A DNA stretch of 64,000 nt from Dimorphilus gyrociliatus (taxonomy: Eukaryota; Annelida; Polychaeta; Dinophilidae), in assembly GCA_904063045.1 (NCBI GenBank), contig CAJFCJ010000018.1, positions 744,001 through 808,000 on the forward strand, in the 5' to 3' direction. How positions within the stretch are numbered: position 1 is the stretch's first letter; every line of letters begins with the position of its first letter. This document shows positions 42,721-55,496 of this stretch, in pieces. The notes beneath the pieces were generated by a model. It saw nothing but the letters and a program-made list of their open reading frames with translations, was not told the origin of the DNA and searched no databases. The position numbers were made by a program, and so were the translations under genes.

Positions 42721-42792
42721 CTCTCTCTCTCTCTCTCTCTCTCTGTTTATCTGAACCTCCGTCTCTCCGTATCTTTCCCTCTCTCTCTCTCT
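42721..42792. repeat. (CT)n microsatellites
   Basis: A pure CT run at 42721-42744 and a second at 42779-42792, separated by CT-rich sequence. Confidence 0.9.
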
Positions 42793-43493
42793 TCCACCAT
42801 CATCCTTTCATATTTGCATCTGTCTCTGCTTGAATCTGTCTCTCAATCATAGACCGTTAAAATCTGAGCTAAAACAACCAGCAGATGTTGGTCAATGTAA
42901 AAATATTCTTTAAGGCTTTTGATTAACGATCTTCAAAGAAAAATGTTTACATCAAAAAACTGTGATTAAGTTTTTTTTAGCAGGATTCCAATTCTTGTTT
43001 GTAAGTATAGGACTAAGCTCAACGACTTTACAGTAGTTTCCGGTTTACTTTTTGTGATTAATACGTCGTGATATCCGACATAGGTCTAAGAAGTTGCACG
43101 ATCATTGTAAACTTTTTATTAGTAAGGCAGATGAACTTAGTTCTTGAAATGATTTTTTCCGTGATTACTAGTAAAAGAGGTATTTTGCATTTTTTTTATC
43201 TTTATTACAGAAGATTAATAATATCTCGTGAGTGTTTTAGTCATATTCTTATAGTCCATATATATATTAGTATATATATATATATTTGTATTATTATTAT
43301 TGTTATGAAAGCTAGCTATTTAATATTCATAAATGTCCTGCGTTTTAAAAGGCCTATATATTATATAACATAAACGTTATTAGGAGCATTCGTCGGTTGG
43401 ACGCGTTTTATGCCATTTGAAATATTGCGATCGTTTTACACTATAGAAAAAAAGAAAAAGTTTTCAAAGAAATTTGTCGATCTCCAGGAGATA

Positions 43494-43498
43494 TATAT

Positions 43499-43535
<37 letters not shown>

Positions 43536-43800
43536 TATATATTACTATACGCTTTCGTATAAATACTTTAATTGATTAATTAATTAATTAATTGCTTTTT
43601 TTTTTAAATCAACAAAAGTGAAATAGATATTTTCTATATTCTGTTTTGCTTTACGATAAATAAAAGATAAATATTTTTTTTATAAAAAAAAATAATAACA
43701 AAATAATATTAAAGTTAATTAAAGTAGATACGATAGTATATATATATATAAACATATATATATATACTTATATATATATATATATATATATGTGTGTATA
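43494..43800. repeat. Cluster of (TA)n microsatellites
   Basis: TA runs occur at about 43490-43532, 43737-43766 and 43768-43791, with a (TTAA)n stretch near 43571-43591, just upstream of the 3CxxC gene. Confidence 0.9.
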
Positions 43801-43929
43801 TTTATATTTATATATACACATGTATATTAATAATTTACGCGAAAAAAAGGAAGGTAACAGTGGTTTTTTTTCTTTATAAAAACAATAATTTATATTCTTA
43901 TTGTATCTTTTATTTTTCTCTTAAATAGA

Positions 43930-46265
43930 ATGGAAGTTGTCTGGCATTGCTCTTTCAATAATCTCTTTAATGAATTTTGGTACAACTATTACCATCAATG
44001 GCACCTAAAGCCAACAAGAAATCCGGTTGATATTAATAAAAATCCAGAATGGAATATGTTCAGGGACAGCGCAAAAGTAAGGTTTAATTGTCAACGATGT
44101 GGCCATGGTTGGACTAGTATGAAGGGACGAGTTGTTTTTTGGTTCTGGCTCGATCCAAATGACTATCAGCCATTAGATTGCTATGGTAGAGCATTTCATT
44201 CGGGTATTGTTTACTTTAAACTATACGGACAAAAATGCCAAAACTGTATGGATGGAAAGAGGTTCGAGGCCGCTATGTGGTATCCAGAGGAGGTTCAAAA
44301 GGTTCGTAGACCCATGTTTTTAAAATCTCCTTCAAGTGCCTGTCAGCATGTTAAATTTATACCTAAATCAAACAGTAAACTAAGAGTAACAGGTTGATCT
44401 GTCTTAATAACAATCTTTCGTTAAAACCAACTTGTGCGGTTAACATCAAAGGCTTATGCCTTTAGAATGTTGATATAAATGTTTCTAAATATATTTAAAA
44501 AGAGTGTTGTTTGCTCGTCGCTATATAGAAAGAAGGGTTAAAAATTTTTAACGTCCCTAAATTATTAGCATGTTTGTCTTTTCTTCGATTTAGTTACATT
44601 AATTATATCAATTACGAAGAAGACGACACCAAATTGCAAATGTTACGCAATGTTTCATGATAAATTTAGAGATTAGATAATTCTTTTTAGTTTGATACTT
44701 CTCTTCCACTGTTGGTGTTTTTATATCAAAGAGGGAGAGAGAGAGAGAGAGAGTGAAAGAGATAGCAGTTATAGAAGGCCATTTTCAAATAAAAGACGAG
44801 GACTTTCTCTACGGTTTATTATAACAAGGGAAAACTTAAAATACGCGACTAGGATAATAGAAAAGGTTTGTTGTAAGGTCAACATTAAATTTTAGACGAA
44901 AATAAATGTTGTTTTGAATAGTAAAAGAAGAGAATGAAATAAATATTGAGTATCTTTAAAGGGAAAAGATTTGTATGATAGAGAAAATAACAAATAATTC
45001 TTTAAAAAGAAGTTTCACGGAAATACGTATAAGAGTAAACAAGAAATAGCTGTTATAAGAGTAAATAATAGGATTGTAGATCATACAAGTCGATTTAGAT
45101 AGGATAGATAATTTCTTTATTCTTTCTGTTAGATGAATGATAAATAGCTCTTCTAAATGATTTTCTTTATTCCCTGTTTGTTGGATGAGTTAGAGATTAG
45201 ACTATAATCACTAGATTATTTCTTGTTTTTACTTAACTGTAGAAAGGTGACAGAGAGGAGAAAAGAAGATATTACGACATAAAAAGTGAATAAAAGAATA
45301 GGCTGATTTAATGACAGTTTTTATTTGAGAATGAGATTTGGACGGTTGTTTTAAGAGAGTGGAATTATTAACTTTTTTAAATTTTGTGATGAGAATCTCA
45401 TACGTTTCAGTCGTTTGTTTACTTTGAGATATTGACTGGGATAGAAAGGGTGGGCGTTCTTTTTGAAGGTCAGGCGGGGGTGCACACCGTTGAACACCTA
45501 TAGCGTATCCTATTGTAGATACGTTTAGTATTAAAGATTCTTTAACGTGTAGTTTTATGTGAAAACATTTCCGTCTTCGATTCGTATTGTGTGAAATTAA
45601 TAATAATGCAGTTTGTTATCGCCTCTCCGCAGAAAGCATATTGAGTTGTATAGGATTAAATACCTAAAGAAAAGATAAAAGAATTTATTGTTCCTTTTTG
45701 AATCATAATAATATAAATTAGTATAGGGATCAGAATAATTCTCAGACGATGAACCTAAATATTTGCAGGGTCATTTTATCAGTGTTTAAGGATTTATTTG
45801 AACGATGTCATAGTTGCTTTTATATACTGTCTTAATGTGATTTTTATTGCTATTCAATATTTGACTTTTCTTATCGAAACAAACTTTCTATTAAATAAAT
45901 CTAAGCATCTAACTTTTTGTAATATAAGTTTGAATTGAATGATAAAAGAAATATTTTGACTTCCATACCTATTGATAAGCCCTAAGGGACATAGTTGAAT
46001 ATTCACTGAATAATTCATTTTTAGCAAGCTTTAAATAATCCCCTCCCTAAGCCTATTACAAGGTATTCAAACGATAAATACTAAATGTCTATATCCGTTA
46101 CAGGTGCTTCAGAATATTCATCAACGGGTCGGTCAAATATATTATGGTTTTACCCAATCAATCTTAAGATTGGACAGACGAGCTGGAAAACCGAGACAGC
46201 AACACAATTCCAGCCTTTGCCAAGCTTGTCAAGAAGGAGGAATTTGTTACGAAGGAACAAATTGA
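43930..46265 (+). CDS. 3CxxC-type zinc-finger protein, receptor-transporting-protein (RTP)-like
   Basis: Two exons, 43930-44301 and 46104-46265 (177 aa), join in phase 0 as WYPEEVQK|VLQNIHQRVGQIYYGF. This matches the RTP/3CxxC family core (mWYpEEv..vL....rVg..YYG). The three CxxC motifs are NCQRCGHGW, KCQNCMDG and, only in exon 2, LCQACQEGGIC. Exon 1 read alone runs on to 44397 but lacks the third motif. The N-terminus has aromatic-rich HCSFNNLFNEFWYNYYHQWH. In vertebrates RTPs help chemoreceptors reach the cell surface; no membrane tail is seen here, so the role is unknown. The 1.8 kb intron is about 30 times the local norm. The gene is convergent with Crumbs. Confidence 0.88.
44302..46103 (+). 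other. Long intron of the 3CxxC gene
   Basis: GTTCGT...CCGTTACAG, 1802 nt. It contains a (GA)n run at 44731-44753, purine-rich stretches and no convincing ORF. ORFs such as 44692-44895 translate the GA repeat. Confidence 0.75.
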
Positions 46266-46724
46266 TTTAGTTAACATTTTTATTATATTTTTTTTTTAAA
46301 ACATATTTTTGTAAGGTTATTTATAAATACATCTAGAGCTTTGAGTACAGAATGAGATATGTAGACAATTTTTTTAAAAAAAGAAATTAGCCTACATTAT
46401 TAATTATCGCTTTAAGATAGCACCATATGTCGTTGCCAATAAAAATGCTCTTAACAAAATCTATAAAACATTTAAACAAATACAATATACAAAAATTCTT
46501 TCTCTTTTGATATGTACGTTAAAATATAAAAGCATGATATGTTTTTTTTTGTTTCCCCAAATTTTCCTATTTCTTGCAATCACCTTTGCACGATTTCGAT
46601 AATATCTTTAACATTTGATTGCGAAATAATAAAAAACAAAAATCAAAAAAACTTTAACAATTGGTAGTGGTAGAGACGAAATTAGAAGAAGAAAAAAAAT
46701 AACAGAACATGTTAGAACGTTGAT
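46266..46724. other. Convergent 3' region, 3CxxC gene / Crumbs
   Basis: A 459 bp interval holding the two 3' UTRs, T-rich and A-rich runs only. No additional gene is seen. Confidence 0.5.
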
Positions 46725-49700
46725 TTAGATCAGTCTTTCTTCGGGGGGAGGTTTCAGTACATTATTCATATCAACTCTTGAACCATTAACTTCCTGTTTT
46801 GAAGGGCTATACACGCCTCTGTCTGCTCTTTTCTTACGTGCAATCAGGATCAATATAATAGTCACTGTTAAAAATGAGAAAAACAATTTTTAATATATGT
46901 ATGGTATGCTCAAATCAATACAGTTTTATTTACTATATTTAATACAGACTTTTTAATATGAGATTAATTTACTACTAGGTCGTTAAATATATAAAACAAT
47001 AAAAAAAGCATGATTACCAATTAATAGTATAAGGCACAAAACACCAAAAACTGATCCCAATATTATAGAAATTTTAGGACCATCAGATTTCTGTAGGTAA
47101 ACGTAAGTGTTAATTTTAACTAATATTAACAACTGTTAGCAAAAATTTCAAGGTTTGAACATATGAAGCAAGGAATTCTGAATAATACATGTTAGCACGA
47201 TAGTAAAGCTAGTCTTCTAGTAAAATAGTAAAACATACTGTTTCTTTCCAAAAAGAAACAATTTAAACTCATAAAATATATAAAAATCATACATAGTGCA
47301 ATCAGGCATAGTAGAATAGAAACGACCGACAAGCCTGCGATTAGGCCAACATTTTCATCGGTCGCCTTGGTTGAAACCTCTCGAAGCTGTGCAAGAATTT
47401 TTATAAAATAGATACTTTTTTTTAACTGAAAAACCTTTATGATATTGAAATTAATATCTTAACATAATTAATTTAATATCTAATCTGGACGATAGTTTTG
47501 CTGTTATATTTTTGAGATATTGGGCAATAAGGATAATATTTAATCTACTCACCTTAGTTTGGCATTTATTTCCTTCCCAGCCTGATAAGATAAAGAATTA
47601 TTTTAGTTCTTCTGCTATTTAATCAATAATCTCTGTTCCTTATAAATATATAAATACCTTCAAAACAATTGCATTTAGGAATGGCATCAACAGGTGTACA
47701 GTTTCCATTTCCATTACAATTTTCATCAGCGCAAGGATTCCGTATTTGGCATTTAGGTCCCATATAATCAGCAGTACAGGTACAATTATAACTTCCTATT
47801 ATGTTGCTACATGTTCCTCCATTACTGCAAAACCCACTAGTAAGACATTCATTTACATCTCTAGTGCAATTCTTTCCCATGTAACCAGTTGCAGTACAGT
47901 TACATGTATACTCGTTCAAACCGTCAATACATGTCCCTCCATTTTGACAGGGATTTATTAAGCATTCGTCAATATTTTCGTCGCAGTTTGTGGATGTCCA
48001 TCCTGCAGCGCAATTACATTTATAAGAACCTATTGAATTCACACAAGTCGCTCCATTTTTGCAGATTTCATTCTTGCATTCATCAACATCCTCAGTACAG
48101 TTAACTCCTTGATAAAACTGAGTGCATTGGCAAGAATAGTTACCAGGAAGATTCGTACATGTTCCTGAATTTTCACAAGGGTTTTGTTCGCATTCATTAA
48201 TATCCTCGTCACAATTGAAGCCTTTCCATCCTTCACGACATGAACATTCATAGGCGTTCACTAAGTTATTGCACTTTGCACCATTTTTACATGGATTCGT
48301 TTCACATTCGTCTATATCTTCGTCGCAAAGAGCTGATGTAAATCCAGGAAAGCAGTTGCACGTATAATTGAATGTAGTTTTGTCATTCTCACACGTTCCG
48401 TTCTTACATGGATTGTTATATTTGAGACAATAATCAATTTCCTGATCGCAGTGACGGCCTTCGAAACCATTAGCACATTCACACTTCCATTGAAAGAAAT
48501 CAGTTAATGTCGATGTACAAGTAGATCCATTTCGACATATATCAACTGTATTGCAGTCACTTTTCGGTGAATACTGGCACCTATGGCCAGTTACATTCTC
48601 ATTCGGGCATGTACAATTGAAACCTAGAAGTAGATCGGTGCAAGTTCCATTATTGAGGCAGGCCTTCTCATTCGTATTATTTTTATACAATTCGCAATAG
48701 TCAATGTCATTTTCACACCTGAATTTTGTTAAAAAACAAAACAAAATAAGTAGACATGTTATATCCACAGCCCTTCTAATTGTCATATTTTCAATTTAGA
48801 GTCTAATTGATTGTCATAACAACGAAACCGACACATTTTCATTAACTAAGAGGATCAGAATCTAAATAATCAATTGCCATACCAAAGGCTACTGATAAGG
48901 TAGAGAAAAATTACTAGTTGAAACAGTTCTGTTTTGCGATATACGAACTCTGTTATCGATTAATGTTATAAAGAAAATTACCGATCGATGATATAGGCTA
49001 AAAAAATCTACGCGTATATGAATCATCAGTGCAACGTGAAAAAACTATAGTATCACATTTAGCTGTTTCTAAAAGGGAATAAAATATCAGTATTTTTTTT
49101 TTTTACAAAAAGTAGAATCTCTTATGAGTGAAGTATTTTAGTAACAGAATTTTTTCCTTAATTACTTTTTAGGATAATTAGCCTATTGATATCCTGAAAA
49201 TTTACAACTGCTTTCTTTCATTTAATGTTGATATTAAGGACTCGTATTGTTTTTTTATGGCTAAATATATTTGGATAATAGTGTGTAAAGGTGCTTACCT
49301 CTTTCCAGTATATCCTGGAGAGCAAGTACATTGAAAATTTCCTGGAAGATTTAAACAAGTTGCTCCGTTCTCACAGATATTTGAATTACATTCGTTTTTA
49401 TCTTTCGAACAATTCTGTCCCTCCCAACCATTCTCACATGAGCAGCTATACTGATAAAAATTATCTGAACATTTTCCATAAACGCATGGGGATGGACTAC
49501 ACATATTTGGAGGATTGCAACCCATACTTATTGCTGATGAATCAGCTAATTTATACAGGGAACTTAATCCAGGTTGATTTTGGATCCATGATAATAACTC
49601 ATCGCCTAAATATAATTGACCCATACAGCCTTGATAATTCTCGCCAACAACTATTTCAGCTTCGTCTTTGGCAAGATTATTGAGTATTGTTTCATTTTTG

Positions 49701-52700
49701 ATTCTATCGCAAACTTCTCCTTCATAAGTTATTCCATTATCGCTAAATGTAAGTTTAATTTCTCTCCATTCACCGTCCAATAGAGAACTTTTAAAAGCGC
49801 ACTGAGCGGATTGATAAATTAGAATAATTTCTTCTAAGTTTACCCTTAACTGAAATTCTGTTTGACTGTTAGTCATTTTAAAAAGAGTTGATGGAGTTCG
49901 ACTTCGAAATTCAATTTGTAGAGTATTTTTTAGTTGCGCAAATTGTCTTTGAGTATCATACTTAAAAATCACAGATTTCTCAAGAGTTGTATTAGCTACA
50001 CAATAAAATCCTCCAGAAGATGGCCTGTTTTGGCAAGCAGTATCTGGAATATCTTTACAAGGGTCTTCAAAACAAAAATCATTGATGTTGCAGATTTTTC
50101 CTGTCCAATCTCTTTTGCATGTACAATGGTAGTCATCATAGAATATATTTGTACAATTTAATGTGTTAGTTGAATTGCAAACATTTTGGTCACATTTGTC
50201 TGCTGTTACTTCGCCATATTCAATTTGTCCACTTGAGGTTTCCGGGATGAAAGAGTCATTGAAAAATTTTTGTAATAATGGAGAATCATGAAGTAGAAGT
50301 AGCTTTTCGTTTAGGCGGATATCTTGAATGCTAACTTTGGATTGTGGCCTTATTTTAATCAAGATATTGCTTAATACTCTTCGAGAAATATCTACAGTTG
50401 TAAAGTAACTGTCCACTTTAACATTTAACTTTCCATTGTCGCTTATTGCTATAGTTATGAAATGACTCTTTCCATCTGCAAAGTCTCTTGAAATTAAGCC
50501 TTTCTCATTGAAATTAAGAATTGAACGATTCATATAAAAATTATAATTAAATTGACTTATCTCCAAAGTTATTAGATCTAAGTTTGTTGATCTTGTCCGA
50601 AAATAAAATGAGATTTCTAAGTTTGAAGCCTTAAAATTATCAATACGATATTGAATGGATGTACTATCATAAAAAGTCAGAGCTGATACTTCAAATTCGC
50701 AGTTTCTTCCAACAAAAGGTCTATTACAAATGCATTGAAAGTCAAACCATAAATCCTGACATAAACCTCTACCCAAACACGTATCATTTCTGCATTGAAC
50801 TTTCCGTGGACAAGTTTGAGCACCCTGAGGAGCCTCTATGTATTTCTTTACTCTTTCTGCTTTTTCACTAGGGTAAATATAAACACCACTCATACAACCA
50901 ACGAAGCATTCCGTTGGACATTCCCATGCTCCACCAAAAGTCATATCATTCATTTCAACATTTTTGCTAGGAAAATGTTCCGTTGTTGTTATATTTACTC
51001 CATCAGTTATCAATTGTAGTTCTAAAAAGGACGGTCTAATTTCAAAGGAAATAAAATTTTCTACGCCGTTTGCAATATTTTTGTTGGCATCAATAGAAAT
51101 TGTGACTTCGCCCAATTTTCCAACTAATGAGTAAGAATCATTTAAAAGGAGATTAACTGACAATCCGGATGATAGTGCACCAAATAATGTTCGACCAGTT
51201 ATGGTAGTGCGAAACCAGAATTCTATTTTTACTCCAGAAGCAGGTATTCCCGTTGGTTTTCCTCTACCCTCTGTCCTCCAGGCTGATTCACCATCAAACG
51301 ATACAACAGCTGAACGTTCGCAAATTTGACCAGTTGTTTCCTTGTTACAGTCGCAGTCAAAGGAATCATCAATTCCGCCTCTAAAAGAAGGTAAACATAT
51401 GCCAGATCCGCAGGGATTCCCATTTTTGCATCCAATAAGTTCAGTTGAGCAATTCTTGTCACCAAAATACATATTTAGCTTATTTGGATATGGACAATGG
51501 CAAGTGTAATCGTTTATGCCATCCTCACAAGTTCCGCCGTTCAGACACGGTTCATAGAGTAGGCATTCATTAATATTTTCTTCACAATATCTTCCAGTAA
51601 AACCACTTTTACAAACGCATTCGTAACCGTTTACCTTGTCTACACAAAGACCATTTTCGGAACACATATGATTTATACAGTCGTTGATTTCTTCTTTACA
51701 GAGTGTCCCTGTAAAGCCAGGAAGACAGGAACACGAGAAACCAGCTCGTTCATCTGGTGGACTTTCGGGTGATTTTTGTTGGCATATGGCTTTGTTGAAG
51801 CAGGGATTGCTTTGGCATTCGTCTACATCAATTTCACAGTTCTTTCCATTAAAACCAATTTTGCAAATGCATTTATAATTATTGATTTCATTGATACATT
51901 GTCCCTCATTTTGACAGGGGTTACTCTTGCAATTATCGATTAGCTTTTCGCAATTTTCCCCCTCGTAACCAGTTCCAGAACAATTGCATTCATACCTGTA
52001 CAAAAGAACAAAAAAAAAAAAATATAGTATATTTCGATTAATCTATAAGGATTAAAGCGATGAGAAAAAAATTGAATCTAGGAACAAGACAGATCATCTC
52101 TCGATAATAGATCCGCTTTAATCATGTATTAAAATGGTAACTAATCCCCTAGAAATGTATTCTCAAATAGCTATGACACGTGCATTTAATATGTTATCGA
52201 ATTTCACTCCATTTCTCTATCTCCTTTAGTACGCTATCAAAAATGTTTTTAGGTTGTTTAATCTTAATAATCTATAAAAGCATATATCTTACACATTAAC
52301 ATTTTTTTGTTGCCTTAAAGGAGAAACGAGAAACTTACAAGATTAACAAAAAAACATATTCCTAAACCTCACTAAACGATTATTATCAATATAACAAAAG
52401 CGTTTATTTTAGATGTTATTGCATGTTAAACTTGTTATATCGTTTACCTAGTCCTATTGGTAGTCCGGGTTAAATTCGTTTCTAAAGTTCTGTAAAAAGA
52501 AGGGTTTGAAGCTGGATGTGAAATTTAACATGCAGAGAAAATTGATTTATTTCGAAGGATAGAAATTGCGCAGCATTAGACCAAGTTATTCACAAGATTT
52601 TATATATAACTTACTTGTTAATTAAATTTTTGCAGGTACCATTTAAACAAGGTGATGATGAACATTCATCTATTTCGGAATTGCATAGTCTTCCTGTATA

Positions 52701-53520
52701 TCCCGCTTGACAAATGCAAATAAATTTGTTAGCTAAGTTTTTACATTCTCCGTTCGACGAACATGGACTACTTGAGCATTCATTAATATCGGTTTCACAT
52801 CTGCTACCAGTAAACCCAGAGGGACACGAGCAGACATATCCCCTTTGGTTTTCATCAGTTATATCGACTGACGTACAGTTTCCGCCGTTCTTACAGGCAG
52901 GAAGGTCTTGTTCTGGTAAAGCTGTACAATATGACTGCTTATACTGGCAATGAATTCCAAGGTAAAACTCTCCTGTCCCTCCAATTTGAGGACAGGAACA
53001 TCTATTATTTATACAGGTCCCATTATTTAGGCAATATAAATGGGCTGTGGCCTTTGCGCAGATATTTTCGGTGCACGTGGCTCCCGATCTAGTTACATTG
53101 AATATCTGTCCTCCGTATTTCGTTAGATCGTAGCGCTTTGGTTCACAATCTGCATTAGGAAAGAAAATGAGCTTACATTTAGCACCAGGACGCATTGTGG
53201 AAATTGCTATTTTATTAAATTTTACGAATTACAAAAAGAACTTTATATATAGCTCTAATATATCAATAAAAATTGCTTTTGACCTCTACTCTATTACTTT
53301 TAATTCATAAAGTATTATATACAATCGAATTACATCATATGGAGATTCAGGTGTGTGACTATCGTTTATTTGTTTATAAAAGAGAAGTAAGTGAAATACT
53401 TACTCTGGTTGAACGTTAATCCTATAAAAAGTTGAAAAACAACGATGAAACAAAGTCGAGAGTCTGTAAGTTAGCAAAAGAAGATTAATTAACAAACTTT
53501 CATATACCTTTGTCCGCCAT
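46725..53520 (-). CDS. CRB: Crumbs apical polarity receptor
   Basis: Exons (minus): 53508-53520, 53404-53463, 52615-53149, 49299-51995, 47658-48718, 47553-47581, then 47018-47090 or 47293-47386, then 46725-46864; 1535 or 1542 aa. Signal peptide from exon 2 ([17 protein letters not shown]). About 22 EGF-like repeats ([16 protein letters not shown]-type, many calcium-binding) surround three laminin-G domains (roughly residues 435-580, 640-800 and 870-1010). One transmembrane helix precedes a 37-residue tail, with GVYSPS (FERM-binding region) and the PDZ ligand ERLI at the very end, diagnostic of Crumbs. It organises the apical membrane and zonula adherens through Pals1/Stardust and Par6. The two alternative helix exons are described separately. 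Introns between the big exons are 465-620 nt. Confidence 0.96.
47018..47090 (-). other. CRB: Crumbs alternative transmembrane exon A
   Basis: 73 nt, phase 0 in and phase 1 out. It encodes [20 protein letters not shown] followed by ILLI, continuing into [13 protein letters not shown] of the last exon. Acceptor CCTACAG|AAA, donor ATTG|GTAATC. Confidence 0.8.
47293..47386 (-). other. CRB: Crumbs alternative transmembrane exon B
   Basis: 94 nt, phase 0 in and phase 1 out. It encodes [20 protein letters not shown] followed by [11 protein letters not shown], continuing into [12 protein letters not shown]. Acceptor GCACAG|CTT, donor CACTAT|GTATGA. Joining B to A creates an immediate TAA, so the two exons are mutually exclusive if the protein is to reach its tail. 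Confidence 0.75.
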
Positions 53521-55496
53521 ATTCGCTTAAATTAGTTGAAATAATTTGGCTTTTAGCTCTGTTTAACTCACCTATATTGTAACAAACAACCATTATATAA
53601 TGTCATTAAAGTTAAAAAGCATCCTAAAATCCGTCGCAATTAAAGCTTGTCTATAAAGCACACAAAAATGTTAAAAACAAATACATTCACATCAAACTGT
53701 TTTTACGGAATAGCGAAAATTGTTCCAAAATTAAGTTACCTGTACGGTATCCATATTTACAGGTAAGCATTACAATAGAGCGCAGACACCACCTACAGGC
53801 CTACAACGTGAAAGCAGTCTTAGGTTAAGCTTGTCTGGCTAGTTTAAATGAATGAACAAAGAGTTTTGCGTATTTGAAAGTAGGAAAAAGGATTAAAAAA
53901 TTCAACAGATACTGCAGCAAATAACATAAAAATTGAATAATTAAAATTATTCAAAAGATATTAAACAGTTATAAAATTTAATTATGAAAAAAAAATATGT
54001 CGCCGTTAACTCTAATAAACGACCAAACTGTTTTAAACAGACAAATGTATTCTGTTACTTCTATGCCATATAGATTTTCACAAAGTAAGCCTATATGTAT
54101 GTAATATATACCGCACATATATTATATACATTCAAAAAGGGCAAAAAGAAAAAACAACACCATTTAACCCAAACATACCTACCTGCCATAGAAAATAATG
54201 TAATTTAGACTTCAATAAGGAATCGTATTTCGAAAACTGCATATCTCATTATGATGTACAACTCAGGCAGGAGTTAGACATAAGAATTTTATGAATATTT
54301 ACATATACAATGTAAGTAAGTGTTGTATACAGTAACATCTATAAAGTACTTGTGCAGAAGTTAAATATGTAGTAGTCAATACAATAGTTATGTAACTCAA
54401 TAGTCTTAATAAAGCTATAGTTGATAATCTTTATAAAGTAGTTTTATACAGGCACGTTCCAAAAAAGAACAACTAGACTGTTTACTTATAAAAGTGTATA
54501 TTTATTCTTTCCTTCCCTGTGTTATTTTGTACTTGATCTGAATAGTTTTTAAATATCTTTTTTAAACTGTTAATTAAAATAATAAAAAGATAAGCAAAAC
54601 GTGCAATAGCACCGTTTCAGCGAATATTTTATAGCGTATACTGCACATTTGTATATACTGTATATTAAAAGAGACGAATTAAAGACAAGTAAACTTTGAA
54701 ATCATTAATTATCACGTCGCGAAAGCAGTGTACAGCATATACAGCATACTGTTATATACTAATACATTTATCTATAGATATACAACTTTTTTTTTTACAT
54801 AGTATTCTATATTCAATATAATTTCATATTTATTTACAAATTAATAGTTTATTCGTGTAATTTCATTCACAAAACATATACTTGTAAAGTAGTAAAGAAT
54901 TTTGGTGCAATCTTTATATTAGGTCATAAGCGAAAAATGTTAATAAAAATTGTTAACAATATTTCAAATAGAATAATCTGAACAATCTTCATGATGGACT
55001 AAAATTATTTTTAAAAGAATAATAGAATCGTGATGTAAAAAGTTATTTTTAACTTATTAATTACGTTTCCAATACTATTCTTTGGTAGTGATTCTTTTCT
55101 CTATACCGTTTATTCTAATAACAGTGTTTCAATTCGAAATGTTATTAATTCTAAGAAGTAATATATAATGTACCCTGCATGCTTATACACACTGATATAC
55201 ATACAGTATATTTGTACTAATACATATAAGCAGCTAATTGATTAGAAGCATAATTACTATTTTAGAATGCTTAATTATGGATTTAGGAAATGATATATGG
55301 TTTTTTTACAGCAGTTGTTTCTGTAAAACACAAAAGTAGTCTTTTTTAAGAAACAAATCGATCGATCAAATTTTATTTACACCTTTTTAATTCAAACATT
55401 AACAATCGAACGCTTTTTCTCGACTGTTGTTATAATTGATTAATGGAAGTATGTATTATAAACAAAACTTAATTTCTCTACATTTTCAATACAAAA
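53521..55496. other. Crumbs upstream region
   Basis: About 2 kb with no supported ORF between the Crumbs start and the NOP2 stop. It is very AT-rich, with recurrent palindromic TATACTGTATAT / ATACAGTATAT motifs (54655-54665, 55203-55212) and TACAGCATA copies near 54731-54751. It must contain the Crumbs promoter and any 5' UTR exons. Confidence 0.45.

Larger units (their letters stand above)
41999..43929. other. Long non-coding interval upstream of the 3CxxC gene
   Basis: About 1.9 kb with no supported ORF. It contains CT-rich tracts (42721-42744, 42779-42792) and TTTCCGGTTTA at 43037-43047, an exact 11-mer also found at 6138-6148. It also has several TA microsatellites. A 3' splice site (CTCTTAAATAG) sits directly before the 3CxxC gene ATG, so the ETS-like site near 43.04 kb may mark that gene's promoter, with a 5' UTR intron between. 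Confidence 0.45.

Noticed and set aside
43930-44397. Stand-alone 155-aa single-exon reading of the 3CxxC gene
   Set aside because: Its last 31 residues are unlike the family and the third CxxC is missing. Splicing at 44301 to 46104 restores both.
46085-46270. ORF of 61 aa
   Set aside because: It is a shadow frame over the second exon of the 3CxxC gene.
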